Shown here in pieces: positions 58,166 through 64,000 of a stretch of 64,000 nt of DNA. Made by a program: the position numbers and the translations under genes. Source of the DNA: Microbacterium sp. LWH13-1.2. GTDB taxonomy: Bacteria; Actinomycetota; Actinomycetes; Actinomycetales; Microbacteriaceae. Where the stretch lies: positions 1,674,001 through 1,738,000 of the forward strand of contig NZ_CP151635.1 of assembly GCF_038397735.1 (NCBI RefSeq). Reading direction: 5' to 3'. Below the pieces are notes generated by a model that ran no database searches, had not been told where the DNA came from, and was given only the letters and a program-made list of their open reading frames with translations. The stretch's first letter is position 1. Each line of letters opens with the position of its first letter.

Positions 58166-58858
58166 TCAGCCGGTCGGGCGGATCGTCAGGTCCGTCAGGG
58201 CGGCGTCATCAGGGAGATCGAGCGCGGTCAGGATGGTGGTCGCGACCGAGTCCGCCGAGATGAAGCGCGCGGCGTCGTACTCGCGACCTTCCTGCTGGTG
58301 CACCCGCTCCTGCATGGGGGTCGCCGTGCGCCCCGGATAGATCGAGGTCACTCGGACGCCGTGTTCGGCCTCTTCGGCGCGCAGCGAGTCCGCCAGAGCC
58401 TTGAGACCGTGCTTCGAGGCTGCGTACGCAGACCACCCCGCATGCGCGTGCAGGCCGGCGCCCGAATTGACGAACACCACACGGCCGCGCGAGACGCGCA
58501 GCACGGGCAGCAGGAGCCGCGTGAGCTCTGCCGGTCCCACGAGGTTCACCGCGAGCTGGCGCTCCCACAGGTTGGCCGGCAGGTCTGCCACGGATCCGAG
58601 GTCGACGACTCCGGCCGCATGAACGAGCGAGTCGATGCGCTCGGGAAGAGCCGTCTGCTTGGACAGCGCCCACGACAGCCGCCCCGGCTGGGCGAGGTCG
58701 CCGACGATCGCAGAGGACCCAGGAAGCGCTGCGGTGATCTCCTTGGCGCGACCCGCATCGCGTGCGAGCACCACGACCTGATCACCGCGGTCGAGCAGAC
58801 GGCGCGCGAGCACAGCACCGATGCCGGACCCGGCACCGGTGATGAGGTGGACGCTCAT
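58166..58858 (-). CDS. Short-chain dehydrogenase/reductase
   Basis: A 230-aa classical SDR. The cofactor loop is TGAGSGIG near residue 7, and NAG-like AAGVVDLGSV follows. The Ser is in VVFVNSGAG and the catalytic pair is YAASK (YxxxK). SIYPGRTATPMQERV is the typical loop after strand 6. The substrate is unknown. It begins 1 nt after rsfS ends and is the last gene of the nadD-rsfS cluster. Confidence 0.9.
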   Translation of the reverse strand: MSVHLITGAGSGIGAVLARRLLDRGDQVVVLARDAGRAKEITAALPGSSAIVGDLAQPGRLSWALSKQTALPERIDSLVHAAGVVDLGSVADLPANLWERQLAVNLVGPAELTRLLLPVLRVSRGRVVFVNSGAGLHAHAGWSAYAASKHGLKALADSLRAEEAEHGVRVTSIYPGRTATPMQERVHQQEGREYDAARFISADSVATTILTALDLPDDAALTDLTIRPTG

Positions 58859-58859
58859 G

Positions 58860-59243
58860 TCAGCTGCGGTCGGCAGCGGCGGAGTCAGCGAGCTCGAACG
58901 GGACCACGGGGCAGTCCTTCCAGAGGCGCTCGAGGCCGTAGTAGACCCGCTCCTCCTGGTGGAAGACGTGCACGATCAGGTCGCCGAAGTCGAGAAGCAC
59001 CCAACGGGCCTCCGCACGACCCTCTCGGCGGACACGCTTGTGCCCTGCCTCGATCAGCTTGTCCTCGATCTCGTCGGCGATCGCGGCGACGTTGCGCTCG
59101 CTGTTTCCGGTGACGAGCAGGAAGATGTCGACGAGGGGCAACGGCTCCGACACGTTCAGCGCGACGAGATCCTCACCGCCCTTCGAGACGGCGGCGTCTG
59201 CCGCGAGCTGGAGCATCTCAACGGCGTTTTCAGGTGACTGCAT
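58860..59243 (-). CDS. rsfS: Ribosome silencing factor RsfS
   Basis: A 127-aa RsfS/YbeB-family protein that binds L14 and blocks joining of the ribosomal subunits during starvation. Landmarks are DLVALNVSEPLPLVDIFLLVTGNSERNV, RREGRAEARWVLLDFGDLIVHVFHQEERVYYGLERLW and the Asp at its C-terminal end. The length fits the family. The ATG overlaps the upstream gene stop as ATGA. The order nadD-(membrane protein)-rsfS is conserved in actinobacteria. Confidence 0.95.
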   Translation of the reverse strand: MQSPENAVEMLQLAADAAVSKGGEDLVALNVSEPLPLVDIFLLVTGNSERNVAAIADEIEDKLIEAGHKRVRREGRAEARWVLLDFGDLIVHVFHQEERVYYGLERLWKDCPVVPFELADSAAADRS

Positions 59244-60529
59244 CAGAACACATTCGTGGTGAAGGCGACGATCAGGGAAACGCCCAGCGCGAGCGCGAGA
59301 CCACCCGCCACGATCGCGAGGATGAGCATGAGCTTGTTGCCCTTTTCGGGGGCGGGCGGGCGGATGACCTCGCCTGCGGGCTTGATGGTGCTGACGGCCG
59401 CGCTGGCGGCGATCGGCGTGGGCGAGGATGCAGGAGGCAGTTCGCCGTCGATGAGCACGGCATCGACGTCTTTCCCGTCGGTGGTGCCGTGCGCGTGACC
59501 CTGGGAGCCGAGGCCCTTGGGGAGTTCGTAAGAGCCCGTCACGAGGATCTCCCCCGTCGAGGCGACAGGACCGGACAGCGAACCGTCTCCCGGCGAGGGG
59601 TTGAAGATCAGCGTGTTCGGAGCGAGGTGCTGCGAACCGGTCGAGTCACCGACCGTGAGGAGCTCGTCGAAAGAAGGCGAGAAGGGCTTGCGGGTGTCCG
59701 CCTCGTCGCTGAGGAGCCCCTGACCGAACGCCGGGTTCACCGTGGGGTGCTCGCCGTCCGCGAGGTCGACATCGTCCTTGCGATCGACATCGGCGAGGAC
59801 ATCGTCCGGGTCGATCTCGTCGTGCTCGTCTGCAGACTCGACCTCGATGCCGAGCTCTGCGACGGCGGCGACGGGATCCTCTTCGGAGTCCGTCTCGTCG
59901 CCCGCGGGCTCTCCCGCAACGGGAGCGAGAGGAACCTCGCCGGAGGAGTCGACGCTCGTCGAGGCGCTGACCGGGGTGTGCGCGATCTCCTCGTCGACCT
60001 CGTCATCGGCATCGTCGATGTCGTCCACCGGCACGGGCGGGGTGTAGGCGGGAACCGAGTTGGCGAGAGCAGGGTTGTCGAGCAGAGGTTCTGCCGCAGC
60101 GGCCGTCTCGACCGGTGCATCCTCGACCGGTGCATCCTCGACGGGAACCTCGTCTGCGACGGAGTCGTCGACCTCGTCTTCGCCGTCGACCGGAACGGAA
60201 CCGGTCTTCGCGAGCTCGCGCTCACGGACCTGACGCCGTGTCAGCCGCGCTGCGCCGGAAGGCGCGCCGGCGATGCCGGAAGACGCACCGGCGATGCCGG
60301 CGGACGCACCGGCTTCGTCGTGCGACGCGGGCTCCGCTGCCGGTGCGGGTGCCGCGTCGACCTGCTCGACCGGTTCCTCTGCGCGGGGAAGCGGCGGAAC
60401 GGGCGGCGCCGCGACGGCGGCCGCCGCGGCCTCCTCCGGGGTGATGACAGGCGTGGAACCAGTCAACCGGATCTCACGCAGCTGCTTACGCGTCAGCGGA
60501 CCCTGATCCTGCCGATCCGATGTACTCAT
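59243..60529 (-). CDS. Acidic protein with C-terminal membrane anchor
   Basis: A 428-aa protein that is mostly low-complexity and Ala/Asp/Glu/Pro-rich, with a single C-terminal hydrophobic segment ([26 protein letters not shown]). It starts [25 protein letters not shown], and a similar [18 protein letters not shown] lies near residue 150. Only the [29 protein letters not shown] part near the end looks folded. Its position between nadD and rsfS is conserved in Microbacteriaceae, but its job is unknown. The ATG overlaps nadD by 4 bp. Confidence 0.75.
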   Translation of the reverse strand: MSTSDRQDQGPLTRKQLREIRLTGSTPVITPEEAAAAAVAAPPVPPLPRAEEPVEQVDAAPAPAAEPASHDEAGASAGIAGASSGIAGAPSGAARLTRRQVRERELAKTGSVPVDGEDEVDDSVADEVPVEDAPVEDAPVETAAAAEPLLDNPALANSVPAYTPPVPVDDIDDADDEVDEEIAHTPVSASTSVDSSGEVPLAPVAGEPAGDETDSEEDPVAAVAELGIEVESADEHDEIDPDDVLADVDRKDDVDLADGEHPTVNPAFGQGLLSDEADTRKPFSPSFDELLTVGDSTGSQHLAPNTLIFNPSPGDGSLSGPVASTGEILVTGSYELPKGLGSQGHAHGTTDGKDVDAVLIDGELPPASSPTPIAASAAVSTIKPAGEVIRPPAPEKGNKLMLILAIVAGGLALALGVSLIVAFTTNVF

Positions 60530-61128
60530 GCCTTGCTCCGATACAGATGATGCTTCGCGATGTATTGAACGACTCCGTCGGGGACGAGGTACCAGACCGG
60601 CTCGTCCTCACGAACCCGCGCACGGCAGGCCGTCGACGAGATGGACAGCGCCGGCACCTCCAGTTGGCTGACGTTGTCGCTCGGGAGGCCGTCAGTGCTC
60701 AGAATGTGTCCTGGACGTGAGACCGCGACGAAGTGGGCCAACTCCCACAGTTCATCATGGTCCCTCCAACTGAGAATTTGCGCTACGGCGTCGGCTCCGG
60801 TGATGAAGAAGAGTTCCGCATCGGGCCGGCTCTTCTTCAGATCACGCAGGGTGTCGATCGTGTAGGTGGGGCCCTCGCGGTCGACGTCGACCCGACTGAC
60901 CGTGAACTGCGGGTTGGATGCCGTGGCGATGACCGTCATGAGATAGCGGTGCTCGCTCGGGGTGACCTCCGGCTTCTGCCAGGGGCGTCCCGTCGGGACG
61001 AAGACGACCTCGTCGAGATCGAATGAGTGCGCGACCTCGCTGGCGGCGACCAGGTGCCCGTGGTGGATGGGGTCGAAGGTGCCGCCCATCACACCGATGC
61101 GCGCCGGACGCGAGGTCGTGTCGTCCAT
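60526..61128 (-). CDS. nadD: Nicotinate-nucleotide adenylyltransferase NadD
   Basis: A 200-aa enzyme that makes deamido-NAD from nicotinate mononucleotide and ATP. The nucleotidyltransferase signature is [18 protein letters not shown] (GTFDPIHxGH) near residue 14. [20 protein letters not shown] and the C-terminal [29 protein letters not shown] (SSTxxR) are both family-specific. It lies in the obgE-proB-proA-nadD-rsfS cluster, with the next gene overlapping as ATGA. Confidence 0.96.
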   Translation of the reverse strand: MDDTTSRPARIGVMGGTFDPIHHGHLVAASEVAHSFDLDEVVFVPTGRPWQKPEVTPSEHRYLMTVIATASNPQFTVSRVDVDREGPTYTIDTLRDLKKSRPDAELFFITGADAVAQILSWRDHDELWELAHFVAVSRPGHILSTDGLPSDNVSQLEVPALSISSTACRARVREDEPVWYLVPDGVVQYIAKHHLYRSKA

Positions 61129-61134
61129 AGGGGC

Positions 61135-61359
61135 CTAGTGGCCGTGCCCTGCCTCGTGGCCAGCCTTGCCGTGCTTCGCCGCCCAGGCTTCGGCCTTGGC
61201 GGAGTGACGGTTGGCGACGTTCTTGTACGACAGCGTGACGAGGCCGAGGAAAGCGAACGCGATGATCGCGATCACGCCGAAGATCAGCGTATCGAGCTGG
61301 ACATTGCCGTGATGCTCGGTTTCGGCAGCGGCCATCGCGATCTGTGCGACGAGGTTCAT
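61135..61359 (-). CDS. Small membrane protein of unknown function
   Basis: A 74-aa protein with one membrane helix (LIFGVIAIIAFAFLGLVTLSY) preceded by MNLVAQIAMAAAETEHHGNV and a His/Lys-rich tail AKHGKAGHEAGHGH. The tail could bind metal. ATG 61359 is the better start; an upstream start at 61395 adds basic residues not typical of this protein. It lies 6 nt before nadD. The small gene between proA and nadD is often present in Microbacteriaceae. Confidence 0.7.
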   Translation of the reverse strand: MNLVAQIAMAAAETEHHGNVQLDTLIFGVIAIIAFAFLGLVTLSYKNVANRHSAKAEAWAAKHGKAGHEAGHGH

Positions 61360-61425
61360 CCTGACTCCGTTTCGTGGCTGGCGGGCATGACTCACGTGGA
61401 GCCACAGCGCCCCCTAGTCTAGCCC

Positions 61426-62679
61426 TCAGCCGCGGGTCTGCCCCGACCCACGCGCCAGCCATTTCGTGCTGGTCAGCTCGGAAAGCCCCATCGGCCCTCT
61501 CGCGTGCAGCTTCTGGGTCGAGATGCCCACCTCCGCGCCGAACCCGAACTCGCCTCCATCGGTGAAGCGTGTCGAGGTGTTGACCATCACCACGGCCGAG
61601 TCCACCTCGGCGAGGAAGCGCTCCGCGTTGCGCGTGTCCGTCGTCACGATCGACTCGGTATGCCCGGTGCTGTAGCGACGGATGTGCGCGATCGCGTCGT
61701 CGAGCGTGTCGACGACCTTCATCGCGATGTCGAGGCTGAGATACTCCGTCTCCCAGTCCTCCTCGGTCGCGGGGATCACGTTCGAGACGAGCCCGGCGAC
61801 CATGTCGTCACCGTGGATCGCGACGCCTTCGCTCTGCAGAGCGCTCGCGACCAGCGGCACCAGCCGCGGAGCAGCCTGACGCAGAACGAGCACCGTCTCG
61901 ACCGCGTTGCAGACACTGGGCCGCTGCACCTTGGCGTTCACGACGATGTCGCAGGCCCAGTCTTCCGGAGCGCTCTCGTCGAGCACGATATGCACGTTGC
62001 CTGCGCCGGTCTCGATCACGGGAACCGTCGACTCCGTGACGACCGTCTCGATGAGACCGGCGCTGCCACGAGGGATCAGGACGTCGATGAGGCCACGACC
62101 GTGCATGAGCGCCTTCGCGCCGTCGCGCCCGAAGTCGTCGACGGTCTGCACCGCCTCGGGCGTGACCCCCGCTCCCGCCAGCGCGTCGCGCATGATCTGC
62201 ACGAGCACGGTGTTCGAGTCGCGCGCGGCGCTGCCGCCCCGCAGCACGACGGCGTTGCCCGACCGCAGAGCAAGCGCGGCGATGTCCACCGTGACGTTGG
62301 GGCGTGCCTCGTAGATCGCTCCGACGACCCCGAACGGCACCCTGACCTGCTCGAGAGCGACGCCGTTCGGCATCCGGTGTCCGCCGACGACGCGCCCGAC
62401 GGGGTCGGGCAGCGCAGCGACGTCACGCACGGCCGAGGCGAGAGCGCTGATGCGCTTCTCATCGAGGCGCAGCCGGTCGATCAGCGAATCGCCGATGCCG
62501 TCGGCCTGACCCCGGGAGATGTCGAGTGCGTTGGCCTCGATGATCCTGGCCGCATTCTGTTCGAGAGCGGCAGCGATAGCCTCGAGAGCGCGCGCCTTGT
62601 CGTCGCTGGTCAGTGCGGCGGTGGCGCGGGACGCCTCCTTGGCGCGCTCCAGGCGCACCTGCGGGGTCTGGTCGGTCAT
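61426..62679 (-). CDS. proA: Glutamate-5-semialdehyde dehydrogenase ProA
   Basis: A 417-aa NADPH-dependent gamma-glutamyl phosphate reductase, the second step of proline synthesis. Landmarks are GVVGAIYEARPNVTVDIAAL, LRGGSAARDSNTVL and the catalytic Cys in KVQRPSVCNAVETVL. HARGPMGLSELTSTKW is the family C-terminus. Although it follows proB by 9 nt, ATG 62679 has a TAGACT (62686-62691) 6 nt upstream, so it can also be transcribed alone. Confidence 0.96.
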   Translation of the reverse strand: MTDQTPQVRLERAKEASRATAALTSDDKARALEAIAAALEQNAARIIEANALDISRGQADGIGDSLIDRLRLDEKRISALASAVRDVAALPDPVGRVVGGHRMPNGVALEQVRVPFGVVGAIYEARPNVTVDIAALALRSGNAVVLRGGSAARDSNTVLVQIMRDALAGAGVTPEAVQTVDDFGRDGAKALMHGRGLIDVLIPRGSAGLIETVVTESTVPVIETGAGNVHIVLDESAPEDWACDIVVNAKVQRPSVCNAVETVLVLRQAAPRLVPLVASALQSEGVAIHGDDMVAGLVSNVIPATEEDWETEYLSLDIAMKVVDTLDDAIAHIRRYSTGHTESIVTTDTRNAERFLAEVDSAVVMVNTSTRFTDGGEFGFGAEVGISTQKLHARGPMGLSELTSTKWLARGSGQTRG

Positions 62680-62685
62680 CCGCCC

Positions 62686-62691
62686 AGTCTA
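62686..62691 (-). promoter_or_regulatory. -10 box of a leaderless promoter (proA)
   Basis: TAGACT on the minus strand ends 6 nt before the proA ATG at 62679, overlapping the proB stop region. Confidence 0.45.
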
Positions 62692-63474
62692 AGAGAGCGC
62701 CGGCTCGAACCAGGTCCCTATGTCGGCCCCCGAGAGGGCCTGATCGACCAGGTCCGCGCTGGTCACGAGCACACCGATCCCGGAGGCCGCCGCGAGCCGC
62801 GCAGCCGAGACCTTGGTCGCCGCTCCCCCGGTTCCGACGCTGTTCACGACCGTCGAACCGAACTCGAGACCCGAGAGGTCGGCATCCGGCGCGACGACGT
62901 CGATCGGTTCGGCTGTCGGATCGGACGGCGGCTTCGTGTAGAGCGACTCGATGTCGCTGAGCAGCACGAGCGCGTCCGCCTCGATCAGCTGCGCGACGAG
63001 CGCGCCGAGACGGTCGTTGTCGCCGAAGCGGATCTCCTGCGTCGCCACCGTGTCGTTCTCGTTGACGATCGGCAGGATGCGCAGACCCAGCAGCCGCTCC
63101 ATAGCCCGGCGCGCATTCGAGCGTGAGGTCGGATTCTCGAGGTCGCCGGTGGTGAGCAGCACCTGGCCGGCGACGATGTCGAAGGGACGGAGCGACTCCT
63201 GGTAACGGTAGACCAGGATGTTCTGGCCCACGGCCGCTGCCGCCTGCTGCGTCGCGAGATCGGTGGGCCTCGCGTCGAGACGAAGGAACGGGATGCCGGT
63301 GGCGATCGCCCCGGACGACACCAGGATCACCTCGGCTCCGCGCGCATGAGCTGCGGCCAACGCCTCCACCAGGACGGGGATGCGCCAGGACGACTCTCCG
63401 CTGATCGAGGACGACCCCACCTTCACGACGATCCGCGAGGCGGTGGCGAGGTCCGCCCTGGTGCGAGCGGTCAC
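62689..63474 (-). CDS. proB: Glutamate 5-kinase ProB
   Basis: A 261-aa amino-acid kinase that phosphorylates glutamate in the first step of proline synthesis. Landmarks are IVVKVGSSSISG, LVSSGAIATGIP, PIVNENDTVATQEIRFGDND and GTGGAATKVSAARLA. It lacks the C-terminal PUA domain of E. coli ProB (367 aa), so feedback control may differ; the short form is common in actinobacteria. The start GTG 63474 overlaps the obgE stop as GTGA. Confidence 0.95.
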   Translation of the reverse strand: MTARTRADLATASRIVVKVGSSSISGESSWRIPVLVEALAAAHARGAEVILVSSGAIATGIPFLRLDARPTDLATQQAAAAVGQNILVYRYQESLRPFDIVAGQVLLTTGDLENPTSRSNARRAMERLLGLRILPIVNENDTVATQEIRFGDNDRLGALVAQLIEADALVLLSDIESLYTKPPSDPTAEPIDVVAPDADLSGLEFGSTVVNSVGTGGAATKVSAARLAAASGIGVLVTSADLVDQALSGADIGTWFEPALS

Positions 63475-64000
63475 TCGCCGTCCTCGCGGTACGCCGCGAG
63501 TCGCTGAGCCTCGACCTCGGCGCGGGCCTCGGCCTTGGCATCCATCCGCTCGTAGTAGGTCTCGCGACGCTCGGAAGTGGTGCGACGGCTGTTCGGCGCC
63601 AGACGAGGGTCAGTGCCTCGCGGAGCCGTCATGAGCTCTGCCGCAGAGGTCATGGTCGGCTCCCAGTCGAAGACGATGCTGTCGCCCTCGCCGATGACCA
63701 CGGTCGACCCCTGCACCGCACCGAGGCGGAACAGCTCATCCTCGACGCCGAGCTTCTCGAGGCGGTCGGCGAGGAATCCGACTGCTTCCTCGTTCTGGAA
63801 GTCGGTCTGCTGGACCCAGCGCACCGGCTTCTCGCCGAGGATGCGGTAGAGGTTGCCGTAGGTGCCGCCCTCGACGCGGATCTCGAAGCCCTTCTTGGGG
63901 CCCCGCGGGCGGATGACGACGCGCTCGCGCGGCGTCTCATTGGCCGCGAGCTCGGCACGGTGCGCGTCGACGATCTCGCCGAGCGCGAAGGTCAGCGGAC
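63471..64000 (-). CDS. obgE: GTPase ObgE/CgtA, C-terminal part
   Basis: The last about 175 residues of an Obg GTPase; the Obg and G domains lie beyond the window. The remaining part is the C-terminal OCT domain with RPRGPKKGFEIRVEGG, GEKPVRWVQQTDFQNEEAVGFLADRL and VVIGEGDSIVFDWEP. An acidic tail with YYERMDAKAEARAEVEAQ follows. Obg proteins act in 50S assembly and stress control. It is followed by proB in the usual rpmA-obgE-proB-proA order. Confidence 0.95.
   Translation of the reverse strand, partial: PLTFALGEIVDAHRAELAANETPRERVVIRPRGPKKGFEIRVEGGTYGNLYRILGEKPVRWVQQTDFQNEEAVGFLADRLEKLGVEDELFRLGAVQGSTVVIGEGDSIVFDWEPTMTSAAELMTAPRGTDPRLAPNSRRTTSERRETYYERMDAKAEARAEVEAQRLAAYREDGE

Overview
The window is high-GC chromosomal DNA from an actinobacterium, most likely Microbacterium or a close relative in Microbacteriaceae. 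This rests on the gene orders hrcA-dnaJ-rsmE, pabB-leuS-comEA and obgE-proB-proA-nadD-rsfS, on a CIRCE element of the actinobacterial form, and on heavy use of GTG starts. At least thirteen genes look leaderless: a TAnnnT -10 box sits exactly 6-7 nt before the start codon.

Layout. 1-7850 is housekeeping on the minus strand (rsmE partial, dnaJ, hrcA with CIRCE, hemW, a DUF1990 gene, lepA) with one plus-strand esterase. 8091-13757 is a complete peptide-type ABC importer operon (two permeases, a fused double ATPase, a lipoprotein binding protein) closed by a strong terminator. 13843-19941 holds a hydrolase, an MFS transporter, rpsT, holA and full-length comEC. 19942-38263 is an accessory island. 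38264-43238 holds a truncated second comEC 5' end, a photolyase cluster and a lipoprotein gene. comEA, leuS and pabB follow. 47939-64000 is ordinary chromosome: DedA and App1 proteins, a GH3 enzyme, redox and membrane genes, tRNA-Ala(GGC), an AI-2E family exporter, rsfS, nadD, proA, proB and partial obgE.

Two things stand out. First, the island appears to be one regulon. It encodes two ECF41-type sigma factors, each with a fused SnoaL-like domain and WLPxP, DGGG-like and NPDKL-like motifs. Six near-identical promoters of the form [C/T]GTCACA-N16-GGTC[A/T] lie 5' of four paralogous NmrA-like SDR genes, an alpha/beta hydrolase pair and a UBP-zinc-finger/flavodoxin operon. Two of the SDR genes are followed by the sigma genes, giving two candidate positive feedback loops. 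A stand-alone SnoaL-like protein with an intact NPDKL motif overlaps the second sigma gene, whose own motif has decayed.

Second, the comEA-comEC operon has been split by about 23 kb. A 716-bp gapless direct repeat of the comEC 5' end flanks the island with a period of exactly 19,038 bp; its distal 469 bp differ at only 3 positions. Traces of the comEA/comEC junction occur three times, so the site looks like a repeatedly used insertion hotspot. Recombination between the repeats would excise the island as a circle and leave an intact comEC. No integrase or transposase was found.
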